Below are positions 26,088-34,854 of a DNA stretch of 64,000 bases, piece after piece. Position 1 is the first letter of the stretch. The number at the start of each line of letters is the position of its first letter. The translations under genes and the position numbers were made by a program. The stretch is from positions 3,921,199 through 3,985,198 of the forward strand of contig CP000875.1 of NCBI GenBank assembly GCA_000018565.1, given 5' to 3'. The stretch is from Herpetosiphon aurantiacus DSM 785 (GTDB lineage Bacteria; Chloroflexota; Chloroflexia; Chloroflexales; Herpetosiphonaceae). The notes beneath the pieces are model-generated. The model had not been told where the DNA came from, did no database searches, and saw only the letters and a program-made list of their open reading frames with translations.

Positions 26088-27977
26088 ATGTCAATAGCGA
26101 CATTAGCGCCGATCACCGCCGACCGCACAGGCACAGTTTTTGTGCATGATGTTATCAGCACGCACGCCCAGCATTCGCCACAGGCTATTGCCATTGCTAC
26201 CAGCACATTCAAGTTGAGTTACGCTGAATTCGAACAGCGCACCAATCAGCTTGCCCATTATTTACACCGCCAAGGAGTGCATCGTGGCCACACAGTTGGC
26301 GCGTGCTTTGAGCGCTCAGTCGAGGCAATGATCGCCGCCGTGGCGATTTGGAAGGCTGGCGCAGTCTACTTGCCGCTTGATCCAGGCTATCCCCAAGAAC
26401 GGCTTAAATATATGTTGGGCAATAGTGGCGCGAGTTTGGTACTGGCAACCCAACTCACCGCCAGCCAGTTTCCTGAGCAACAATTGCATATTTTTGAGCA
26501 ATTAGCCGCTGAGCTTGCACAGCAACCAAGCCATGCCCCTGAACATCAACTTACACCCGACGATCTGGCCTATATCATTTATACCTCTGGCTCAACTGGC
26601 AAGCCCAAAGGCGTGCTCGTGCCGCATCGCGGTTTGGCCAATTTGGCGGCTGCTCAAACCGAGCGCTTTGGCATCAACAGCCAATCACGAATTTTGCAGT
26701 TTGCCTCGCCAAGCTTCGATGCTTCGATTTCTGAGATGCTGACGGCTTTTTTTCAGGCTACAACTTTGTTTGTAGCCCCAACGAACGATCTTTTGCCCGG
26801 CCCAGACTTATTGACAACCCTGCGTGATCACCACATCACGGTTGCCACCCTGCCGCCTTCGGTGCTGGCGTTGCTCGATCCACGCGACTTGCCCAATTTA
26901 CAAACCATCGTTTCGGCAGGCGAGGCTTGCACCGCTGAAATTGTGGCCCGTTGGGGGACAAACCGCCGTTTTATCAATGCCTATGGCCCGACCGAAGTCA
27001 CCGTTTGCGCCACCATGAGCCAGTCTTTACGCTACGGTATGGCCGTCAGCATTGGCAACGCTATCAGCAATAGCCAAACCTATATCGTTGATGAGCACTT
27101 AAATTTGGTCGAAGGCGAGGCGGTTGGCGAATTATTGGTCAGCAGTGTTGGCTTAGCCCATGGCTACCTTGGCCTTGGCGATCAAACTGCCGAGCGCTTT
27201 TTGCCCAATCCATGGAGCGACCAAGCGGGCAGTCGGATGTATCGCACTGGCGATTTGGTGCGGCGCTTGAGCGATGGCAGCCTTGAGTTTCGCGGACGCA
27301 TTGATCATCAAATTAAGCATCGCGGCTATCGCATCGATCCAGGCGAAATTGAAATGCTCTTGATGGAATATCCTAATGTGCGCCACGCCGTCGTCACGCT
27401 GCATCACGACCATAACCAGACCGAGCGGTTGGTCTCGTATTTGGTGTTACACGGCGAAGTTATGCCCTACTATCGCGATATTTACCGCTATTTGGAGAGC
27501 ATGCTGCCCAAATATATGGTACCGCTCTCGTATACGGTCGTGAAAGAATTGCCACGCACGCCCAATGGCAAACTCGATTTAGCAGCCTTGCCTGAGCCAG
27601 ATTTTGCCTTGCTGACCGTTAGTGAAAATTATGTTGCCCCACGCACACCGCTTGAACAGCAGATCGCCGCGATTTGGGAAAATATTTTGGATACTCCCAA
27701 TATTGGTGTGCTTGATGATTTCTTTGATGCTGGCGGCCACTCGCTGTTAGCAACCCAAATTGTTTCAGCGATTCGCAGCACGTTTGCGGTGGAAATTCCA
27801 CTTTCAGTCTTGCTTGGCGTTGAGCCAACCATCGCCGCCACGGCCCAATTGATCGAGCAATATCAAATTGCTAATGCCGATGATGCCGAACTCGCCGACC
27901 TGTTGAACGAACTTGATGGCCTCTCCGATGAAGAAATTCAAGCCTTGTTAGCTGATGAAGGAGCGCTCACCGCATGA
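26088..27977 (+). CDS. NRPS loading module, A-PCP (predicted aromatic amino acid)
   Basis: 629 residues with one adenylation domain (about 10-520) and one carrier domain (about 530-600), no condensation domain, hence an initiation module. Core motifs: A3 YTSGSTGKPKG, A5 NAYGPTE, A7 YRTGDLV, A8 HRGYRIDPGEIE, A10 TPNGKLD; the PCP Ser is S552 in DAGGHSLLA. Aligning by eye to GrsA, from D211 in FDAS, gives pocket code DASTVAAVCK, close to Phe/Tyr codes. The acidic tail (LSDEEIQALLADE near the end) may be a docking helix. GAAGGAG sets the start at 26088. The stop overlaps the next gene by 4 bases. Confidence 0.93.
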   Translation: MSIATLAPITADRTGTVFVHDVISTHAQHSPQAIAIATSTFKLSYAEFEQRTNQLAHYLHRQGVHRGHTVGACFERSVEAMIAAVAIWKAGAVYLPLDPGYPQERLKYMLGNSGASLVLATQLTASQFPEQQLHIFEQLAAELAQQPSHAPEHQLTPDDLAYIIYTSGSTGKPKGVLVPHRGLANLAAAQTERFGINSQSRILQFASPSFDASISEMLTAFFQATTLFVAPTNDLLPGPDLLTTLRDHHITVATLPPSVLALLDPRDLPNLQTIVSAGEACTAEIVARWGTNRRFINAYGPTEVTVCATMSQSLRYGMAVSIGNAISNSQTYIVDEHLNLVEGEAVGELLVSSVGLAHGYLGLGDQTAERFLPNPWSDQAGSRMYRTGDLVRRLSDGSLEFRGRIDHQIKHRGYRIDPGEIEMLLMEYPNVRHAVVTLHHDHNQTERLVSYLVLHGEVMPYYRDIYRYLESMLPKYMVPLSYTVVKELPRTPNGKLDLAALPEPDFALLTVSENYVAPRTPLEQQIAAIWENILDTPNIGVLDDFFDAGGHSLLATQIVSAIRSTFAVEIPLSVLLGVEPTIAATAQLIEQYQIANADDAELADLLNELDGLSDEEIQALLADEGALTA

Positions 27978-29287
27978 ACTTTTTGCTAATTCAGCCGCTT
28001 GATTATTTGTTCGTCTCTGGCGGGGCGCATAAAGCCAATCGTTTTTTGATGGAAGGCCTCGTCGAGCGCGGACACAAATGTATCGTGCTCTACCCGCTGG
28101 AAGAAAATCGCGAGAAAAACGGCAAAGAAAAGTTGCTCAAGCAACTGGAGCAACGCCAAATTCAGGTGGTCGATGCTAGCCATCCCGATCTGGTGCATTA
28201 TCACATGAATGGGGTTGATGTTTATGCCTCAGGCGGCTCGCTGAGCTTCTTCACCAAACTCATTCATCGCATTACCAACGAATTTCACATCGATTGGACG
28301 ATCGTCACCGAAGATCGCTCATTTTTATGGGTCGAGGTGGCACACGAAGCAAATCCAGGCCGCGCTATTTTTCTTTCGCATAGCCAAGCAACTCTGCCAT
28401 TCGGCCCCGAATGCTTCGTTGACGACCCAACCAAAACCCGCACCTTGCAACAAATGGCCGATTTAATCTGTGTCAGCGAATACTTGCAACGCTACGCCAA
28501 AGAATGGGGCAATCTCGATTCGACTGTACTACGCTTCCCATCGTATGGCTCAGGCCCGTTCCCGTTCCTTGCCAACTTCGATCAAGGCGCGGTCACGATG
28601 ATCAATCCGTCGATGCTCAAGGGTAGCCCGATTTTTATTGAATTAGCCCAGCGCATGCCCGAGGTGCAGTTTGCCGCCGTGCCCACGTGGTCAACCACCG
28701 GCAAAGATCGGGCAATTCTCGAAGCCTTGCCAAATGTGCAATTTATTCAGCCCTCGCCCGATATGAACGAGGTGCTCAAGCATGTCAAAGTGCTGTTGGT
28801 GCCATCGCTGTGGGGCGAATCGTTTGGTCAGGTGGTGGTTGATGCGATGCTGCGTGGCATCCCAGTGCTGGCGAGCGATGTTGGCGGCTTGCCCGAAGCC
28901 AAACTGGGTGTGGAATATCTGCTGCCAGTCACCCAAATTCGCGAATATAGCAGCATTTCAGCCAAAGTTTATACGGCAATTCCAGTTGTGCCGGCCCAAG
29001 ATGTTACGCCTTGGGAAACCACCTTGCGCCGTTTGCTGAACGATCGTGAGCATTACAACGATTTGGCTCAACGTTCGCAAGCCGCCGCGCTGAATTTTAT
29101 CAACAACATTGGCATCGAACATTTCGAACGCTATTTTCTCAACCTGCAACCACGCCAAACTAGCGTCGTGCCAAGCTTGACTCCCGACCCCAAAGTGCAA
29201 CGAGCCGCTCAGTTGGCAGCCCTGCCCGCTGAACAACGAGCGCTCTTAGCTCAACGCTTGAAACAACGCCGAGGTGAGCAAGTATGA
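27974..29287 (+). CDS. GT4-type glycosyltransferase inside the NRPS operon, with NRPS-like C-terminal helix
   Basis: 437 residues. The N-terminal domain begins NFLLIQPLDYLFVSGGAHKA, as in GT-B enzymes. The donor-binding part has LLVPSLWGESFGQVVVDAML and the following GIPVLASDVGGLPEA, the GT4 signature. Most of the chain is a normal retaining glycosyltransferase. The last 25 residues (LPAEQRALLAQRLKQRRG) are unlike GT4 ends and closely match the start of the next NRPS (LSPERRALLAQRLRQR). ATGA overlaps on both sides place it firmly within the synthetase operon, so it probably glycosylates the peptide or a carrier-bound intermediate. The sugar donor is unknown. Confidence 0.88.
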   Translation: MNFLLIQPLDYLFVSGGAHKANRFLMEGLVERGHKCIVLYPLEENREKNGKEKLLKQLEQRQIQVVDASHPDLVHYHMNGVDVYASGGSLSFFTKLIHRITNEFHIDWTIVTEDRSFLWVEVAHEANPGRAIFLSHSQATLPFGPECFVDDPTKTRTLQQMADLICVSEYLQRYAKEWGNLDSTVLRFPSYGSGPFPFLANFDQGAVTMINPSMLKGSPIFIELAQRMPEVQFAAVPTWSTTGKDRAILEALPNVQFIQPSPDMNEVLKHVKVLLVPSLWGESFGQVVVDAMLRGIPVLASDVGGLPEAKLGVEYLLPVTQIREYSSISAKVYTAIPVVPAQDVTPWETTLRRLLNDREHYNDLAQRSQAAALNFINNIGIEHFERYFLNLQPRQTSVVPSLTPDPKVQRAAQLAALPAEQRALLAQRLKQRRGEQV

Positions 29288-32200
29288 CCGAAGTCGCACG
29301 CCAGCTTGAAGATCTTTCGCCCGAACGCCGCGCCTTGTTGGCCCAACGTCTGCGCCAACGCCAAGCCGCCAAGCCAGTGCCCAGCATTCCAGCGCTGGCT
29401 CGGATCGGCGAACATCCAGCCTTTGAACTTTCGTTTGCCCAACAACGGCTGTGGTTTTTAAGCCAGTGGCAACCAGAAAGCGCCGCCTATCACATTCCAG
29501 CCACATTTAGCATTGCTGGTGAAATTAATGTTTCTGTATTGCAAACTTGTCTTGATAAAATTATTCAGCGCCATGAAGTGCTGCGTAGCACGATCGAAGT
29601 GCTCAACGACCAGCCAATGCAGGTTATTCAGCCATTCCGCAGCCTTGATTTGGAGCTTGTTGATCTCCGTGGGCTGAGCAATGAGCAACAAGCCAGTCAA
29701 CGCCAGCAGCAGATCGAACGCCACAGTCAGCAGCCGTTTGATCTCAGCAAAGATTTAATGCTACGCGGATTGTTGCTGCACACGGCTGCTGATCACGCTG
29801 AATTGGTATTGACGATTCACCATATTGCCTGCGATGGTTGGTCGATTGGGGTCTTGTTGCGTGAGCTAGGCCAACTTTACGAAGCTGGGCTACGCGGCGA
29901 GCAACTTGAGCTACCAGCGCTGCCAATTCAATATGCCGATTTTGCGGTTTGGCATAAACGTTATGTGCTTGAGCAAGTGTATCAGCAACATTTAAATTTT
30001 TGGCAAGAACAATTAAGCGGCACGCTACCCTTGCTCAATTTGCCAACCGACCATGCGCGACCAGCGGTCAAACGCGACCTTGGGGCAACCGTCGAATATC
30101 ATCTACCTTGGAGTTTGGTCGAGGCGGTTGAGCGCTTGAGCCGCCAAGAGCGAGCCACGCCGTTTATGCTGTTTATGGCGGCTTTTCAGGTTTTGCTCTA
30201 TCGCTATTCAGGCCAAAGCGATCTGATTATTGGTACGCCGATTGCCAATCGCACCCGCCGCGAAATCGAAAATCTGATTGGATTTTTCGTCAATACCTTG
30301 CCAATTCGGGTCAATTTGGCTGGCTCGCCTAGCTTTCGTAGCCTAATTGCCCAAGTGCGCCAAACCTCGTTGGCCGCTTTCGAGCATCAAGATATGCCGC
30401 TCGAACACTTGATTGATGTGCTCAAAGTCGAACGCAGTTTGAGCCATAACCCACTGTTTCAAGCCCTGTTTGTGCATCAAACCACCAGCATCCAAACTGT
30501 CGATTCAGGTGAATTTGGCTTGCAATTTGGCGGGGCAATTGAAACTGGCAGCGCTAAATTTGATATTAATCTGAATTTGGCCGCCAATCGTGCCACTTTT
30601 GAATACAATACCGATCTGTTTGAGCGCAGCACGATCGAACGCATGGCCAGCCATTTCCATAGCTTGTTGGAATATGCGGTGACCAATCCCGATGCCAGCA
30701 TCGAGCATTTGCCTTTGCTGAGCAGCAGCGAACGCCAACAATTGCTGCAAACCTGGAACAGCACCAGCGCCAATTATCCTGCGGTTGATTCGATTGTGCG
30801 TTTGTTCGAAGCTCAAGCGGCGCGAGTCCCAGAGCGCACGGCCTTGCATTTTGAAGGCCAAACCCTGAGCTACGCCGAATTGAATCAACGCGCCAACCAA
30901 CTAGCACATAGCTTGCGCCAACGCGGCATCGGCTGCGATATGCGAGTAGGCTTGTTTATCGATCGCTCGTTGGATTTATTGGTTGGCGCGTTGGGAATTC
31001 TCAAAGCGGGCGCGGCCTATGTGCCAATCGACCCAATTTACCCCCAAGATCGCATCAGCGCTATGCTCGAAGATGGTGCAGTGAGTTTGCTGCTTACCCA
31101 CGCTGAGCTAGCCGCCGAATTGCCAAAACTTGATCTTGAGGTGCTGTGCCTCGACCAAGCATGGCCGACGATTGCCCAAGCGCCAACGCACAACTTGAAT
31201 TTGGCGCTTGAGCCGCGCAGTTTGATGTATGTGCTGTTTACCTCTGGCTCGACTGGCCGCCCCAAAGGTGTGGCAATCGAACACCATAATTATGTCAACT
31301 ATATTCAAGGCTTATTGCAACGAATTGAAGCCGAAGATGGCTGGAGCTATGCCTTGGTTTCGACCTTCGCGGCAGATCTTGGCACAACCAATGTGTATGG
31401 AGCCTTGTGCAGCGGCGGCGAATTACATATCGTGGCCTATGAACGCGCCACTGATCCCGAAGCGTTTGCAGCCTACTTTCGCCAGCATCGCATCGATGTG
31501 ATGAAACTTGTACCCAGCCATTTCGAGGCCATGCGCGGCTTGAACAACTTGGCCGATGTCATTCCCAAGCAGCGCTTGATTTTGGCGGGCGAAGCCAGCC
31601 TTTGGGAGCAGCTTAGCGATATTCGCCAACTTCAGCCTAGCGTGCAACTGCAAAACCACTATGGACCAACCGAAACCACGGTTTCCATGCTGACCTATCC
31701 AATTCCCAGCCAACCACACTACCCCAGCAGCACCGTGCCACTTGGCAGGCCATTGGGCAATGTGCAAATTTATGTGCTCGATCGCCGAATGCAGCCAACG
31801 CCGCAAGGTGTACCAGGCGAACTCTACGTTGGCGGCGCTGGTGTGGGGCGTGGCTACATCGGGCGGCCCGATCTGACCGCCGAGCGTTTTGTGCCCAATC
31901 CATTTAGTACCGAAGCTGGAGCGCGGCTCTATCGCAGCGGCGATTTGGTGCGCTATCAGCCTGATGGCGCGATTGAATTTTTGGGTCGGATCGATCTACA
32001 AGTCAAAATTCGTGGCTATCGGGTTGAGTTAAGCGAGATCGAAACCGCGATTCAAGCTCAGGCACAGGTTGCCAATAGTGTAGTGATTTTGCGCGAAGAC
32101 ACGCCAGGTGATAAGCGCTTGGTCGCCTATATCGTGCCAGAAGCAGGCCAAAGCCTGAATATTGGCAGCATTCGCGAGGCCTTGCGCAATAGTTTGCCCG

Positions 32201-34734
32201 ATTATATGGTGCCAACCGCCTTTGTTGAATTAGATGGATTGCCGTTGAACCCCAATGGCAAAATCGAACGCCGCGCCTTGCCCGCCCCCAGCAACGAGCG
32301 CAATCTCGATAGTTACGTTGCGCCACAAACCGCCACTGAACATGAATTGGCAGGAATTTGGGCCGAGGTTTTGGGGCTTGATCAGGTTGGCATCGACGAT
32401 AATTTCTTCGATTTAGGCGGCGAATCATTTAAAGCGATTCGGGTGGTGCGCAAAATTGGCAGCCATATCAGCGTTATGACGCTGTTCAAATATCCGACAG
32501 TGCGTGAATTGGCCGCTCATCTCTCGGGTGCAAGCAGCGCTGAGAGCGGCGGCATGCTCTATGAATTGAGCAAAGCACAGGCTAAACAGCACACCACGAT
32601 TGTGGCAATTCCCTATGGTGGCGGCAGCGCGATCACCTATCAACCATTGGCCCAAGCCATGCCCAAGGGCTATCGGTTATTGGCCGCCGAGCTACCTGGC
32701 CACGATTTCAGCCGCCCCGACGAGCCATTGCAAGCCTTAGAAGTCGTGGCGAGTCAGCTTGCCAGCGAAATTCAAACCAAAACCCAAGGGCCAATTGTGT
32801 TGTATGGCCATTGTGTGGGCAGCGCCATGACCGTGGAAATTGGCCGTTTGTTGGAGCAAGCAGGCCGCGACGTTCAGGGGATTGTGCTCGGTGGCAATTT
32901 TCCGGCGGCTCGCGTGCCAGGCCGCTTCTTTGAATGGCTCAACAAACTTATGCCCGCCGATCGTTGGATGTCGGATCGGACATATCGCGATTTTCTCCGC
33001 GCGTTGGGTGGCTTCACCGAAATTGTCGATCAAGCTGAACAAACCTTTGTGATGCGCAGTTTGCGCCATGATGCGCGTGAAGTTGAGCGCTATTTCACCC
33101 AAGCCTTTGCCCAAAAACAGTCGCAACAACTCAAAGCTCCAATCGCCTGTATCATCGGCGAGATGGATCGAGCGACCGAATATTACCAAGAGCGCTACCG
33201 CGAATGGGAATATTTCAGCAACAATGTGACGCTGCATGTAATTCCCCACGCTGGCCATTATTTTCTCAAACATCAGGCCAGCGAATTGGGCCAAATTATC
33301 GAGCAACAAACCGAGCAATGGCAACAACCACGGCCAATTCAGCCAACTGCCGCCAAATCAAAATCGCATAAAACCAGCATGCCCAGCCTACGAATTTTCT
33401 TTATGGTTGCGTTAGGCCAATTGGTTTCGATGCTTGGCTCAAGTTTATCAAGTTTCGCCTTGGGCATTTGGATCTATCAACGAACTGGCACGGTCAGCGA
33501 TTTTGCCTTTACCGCGATTGCCTCGATGCTGCCAAGTTTGCTGGTTTCGCCATTGGCTGGAGCAATTGCCGACCGCTGGGATCGGCGCTGGATTATGATT
33601 ATTGCTGATACAATTTCGGCGCTTTCGACAATTGTGATTGCAATGTTGCTGTGGGCCAATAAACTTGAGGTTTGGCATATTTACCTCACGGCGGCAATTA
33701 GCTCGATTGCCGGAACCTTCCAGCGCCCAGCGTATGCCGCAGCCATGACCCAGCTTGTGCCCAAACAATATCTGGGCCATGCCAACGGCGTGATTCAGCT
33801 TGGCTCGGCTACGGGCGGACTGATTGCACCGTTTATTGCTGGCGGCATGGTGGCCTTCTTTGGCTTGGGCGGGGTCTTTTTGCTCGACTTCATCTCGTTC
33901 AGCTTGGGAATTGGAGTATTGTTCTTGGTGCGCTTCCCCAACACGCTCTATCACAAGCGCGAGGAGCCATTGCTGCGCGAAATTGTGCGCGGCTGGGAAT
34001 ATATCATCAAGCGCCCAAGTTTGGTGGCGATGGTGCTGTTTTTCGCCTTGGGCAACATCTGGTTTGGCATCGCCAGTATCAGCATGAGTCCGTTGGTGCT
34101 TTCGTTTGGCGGGCCTGCCGAATTAGGCATTGTCAGCGCAGCTTGTGCTTTGGGCGGCTTCCTCGGCGGCTTATTTATGAGCTTATGGGGCGGTTTGCAG
34201 CGTCGTGCCGAAGGCATGGTTGGCTTCGTCATTCTCGAAGGCTTTTTCATTGCCTTGGCCGGGTTGCGGCCTTCGGTATGGTTGGTAGCCTTAGCGATGT
34301 TTGGAATGTGGTTTGCGATTTCGCTGGTCAACGCCCACTGGCAAGTGCTCATTCAAACCAAAGTTGGCCTGGAGCTACAAGGGCGGGTGCAAGCAACCAA
34401 CCAAATGCTGGCCATGCTCAGCATCCCGCTGGGCTATTGGCTGGCTGGGCCATTGGCTGATAACTTGTTTGGCCCTTTGCTCGAACCAAACGGCGCACTC
34501 AGCAGCAGTTTGGGTTGGCTCTTCGGGGTCGGGCCTGATCGCGGGATTGGCCTGTTGATGGTGGTGGTTGGCTTAGGTGCAGCAATTTGGGCCTTGATTG
34601 GCTTCAACTATCGCCCCTTGCGCTACATGGAAGATGCCCTGCCCGATGCCATCCCTGATGCTGAAATCGCCAGCGACCGCGATACGATTCAAGCCCAAGC
34701 CGATGGTATAATCGCTGTGACAGCAAAAGGCTAA
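29284..34734 (+). CDS. NRPS C-A-PCP-thioesterase fused to an MFS transporter
   Basis: 1816 residues in one frame. An N-terminal basic helix (to about 28) precedes a condensation domain (about 45-470) with HHIACDG (H179, H180, D184), an adenylation domain (about 503-1000) with TSGSTGRPKG and NHYGPTE, a PCP (S1048 in LGGESFKA), a thioesterase (about 1095-1345) and a 12-helix MFS exporter (about 1366-1790) with GAIADRWDRRW. The A-domain code read by eye is DLTKIAHVS plus Lys, nearest to Asp-type codes but uncertain. The thioesterase elbow is GHCVG, with Cys1177 instead of Ser; downstream Asp (GEMD) and His (HAGHYF) complete a triad. No ribosome binding site precedes the Met at 1366, so the transporter is not separately started. 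Confidence 0.93.
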   Translation: MTEVARQLEDLSPERRALLAQRLRQRQAAKPVPSIPALARIGEHPAFELSFAQQRLWFLSQWQPESAAYHIPATFSIAGEINVSVLQTCLDKIIQRHEVLRSTIEVLNDQPMQVIQPFRSLDLELVDLRGLSNEQQASQRQQQIERHSQQPFDLSKDLMLRGLLLHTAADHAELVLTIHHIACDGWSIGVLLRELGQLYEAGLRGEQLELPALPIQYADFAVWHKRYVLEQVYQQHLNFWQEQLSGTLPLLNLPTDHARPAVKRDLGATVEYHLPWSLVEAVERLSRQERATPFMLFMAAFQVLLYRYSGQSDLIIGTPIANRTRREIENLIGFFVNTLPIRVNLAGSPSFRSLIAQVRQTSLAAFEHQDMPLEHLIDVLKVERSLSHNPLFQALFVHQTTSIQTVDSGEFGLQFGGAIETGSAKFDINLNLAANRATFEYNTDLFERSTIERMASHFHSLLEYAVTNPDASIEHLPLLSSSERQQLLQTWNSTSANYPAVDSIVRLFEAQAARVPERTALHFEGQTLSYAELNQRANQLAHSLRQRGIGCDMRVGLFIDRSLDLLVGALGILKAGAAYVPIDPIYPQDRISAMLEDGAVSLLLTHAELAAELPKLDLEVLCLDQAWPTIAQAPTHNLNLALEPRSLMYVLFTSGSTGRPKGVAIEHHNYVNYIQGLLQRIEAEDGWSYALVSTFAADLGTTNVYGALCSGGELHIVAYERATDPEAFAAYFRQHRIDVMKLVPSHFEAMRGLNNLADVIPKQRLILAGEASLWEQLSDIRQLQPSVQLQNHYGPTETTVSMLTYPIPSQPHYPSSTVPLGRPLGNVQIYVLDRRMQPTPQGVPGELYVGGAGVGRGYIGRPDLTAERFVPNPFSTEAGARLYRSGDLVRYQPDGAIEFLGRIDLQVKIRGYRVELSEIETAIQAQAQVANSVVILREDTPGDKRLVAYIVPEAGQSLNIGSIREALRNSLPDYMVPTAFVELDGLPLNPNGKIERRALPAPSNERNLDSYVAPQTATEHELAGIWAEVLGLDQVGIDDNFFDLGGESFKAIRVVRKIGSHISVMTLFKYPTVRELAAHLSGASSAESGGMLYELSKAQAKQHTTIVAIPYGGGSAITYQPLAQAMPKGYRLLAAELPGHDFSRPDEPLQALEVVASQLASEIQTKTQGPIVLYGHCVGSAMTVEIGRLLEQAGRDVQGIVLGGNFPAARVPGRFFEWLNKLMPADRWMSDRTYRDFLRALGGFTEIVDQAEQTFVMRSLRHDAREVERYFTQAFAQKQSQQLKAPIACIIGEMDRATEYYQERYREWEYFSNNVTLHVIPHAGHYFLKHQASELGQIIEQQTEQWQQPRPIQPTAAKSKSHKTSMPSLRIFFMVALGQLVSMLGSSLSSFALGIWIYQRTGTVSDFAFTAIASMLPSLLVSPLAGAIADRWDRRWIMIIADTISALSTIVIAMLLWANKLEVWHIYLTAAISSIAGTFQRPAYAAAMTQLVPKQYLGHANGVIQLGSATGGLIAPFIAGGMVAFFGLGGVFLLDFISFSLGIGVLFLVRFPNTLYHKREEPLLREIVRGWEYIIKRPSLVAMVLFFALGNIWFGIASISMSPLVLSFGGPAELGIVSAACALGGFLGGLFMSLWGGLQRRAEGMVGFVILEGFFIALAGLRPSVWLVALAMFGMWFAISLVNAHWQVLIQTKVGLELQGRVQATNQMLAMLSIPLGYWLAGPLADNLFGPLLEPNGALSSSLGWLFGVGPDRGIGLLMVVVGLGAAIWALIGFNYRPLRYMEDALPDAIPDAEIASDRDTIQAQADGIIAVTAKG

Positions 34735-34766
34735 AATCAAAAGTCAGAAGGCAAAAATCAAAAAAG
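34733..34766. repeat. Dispersed repeat family A copy
   Basis: TAAAATCAAAAGTCAGAAGG then CAAAAATCAAAAA, directly at the stop codon of the NRPS-MFS gene. It matches the left-arm orientation of the element at 1551-1582. Confidence 0.65.
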
Positions 34767-34768
34767 CT

Positions 34769-34853
34769 CAGTTATAACCGCGAAGAACGCGAAGTTGCGC
34801 TAAGAGATAAAAAATTAAACATTCTTCGTGCGCTTCGTGTCCTTCGTGGATCA
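34769..34853. repeat. Dispersed repeat family B, inverted pair
   Basis: AACCGCGAAGAACGCGAAG is followed about 40 bases later by the oppositely oriented TTCGTGCGCTTCGTGTCCTT and CGTGGATC. The right copy reaches the start region of the phosphopantetheinyl transferase gene and encodes spurious N-terminal residues if an upstream start is chosen. Confidence 0.7.
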
Positions 34854-34854
34854 A

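Noticed and set aside
32737-33954. Long minus-strand frames opposite the thioesterase and transporter part of the NRPS (196 and 168 codons)
   Set aside because: They are antisense to a clearly conserved protein, lack ribosome binding sites and show no family motifs; they follow from codon bias of the real gene.
34828-34854. Earlier start of the phosphopantetheinyl transferase gene
   Set aside because: These codons lie in a dispersed repeat and add residues without family match.
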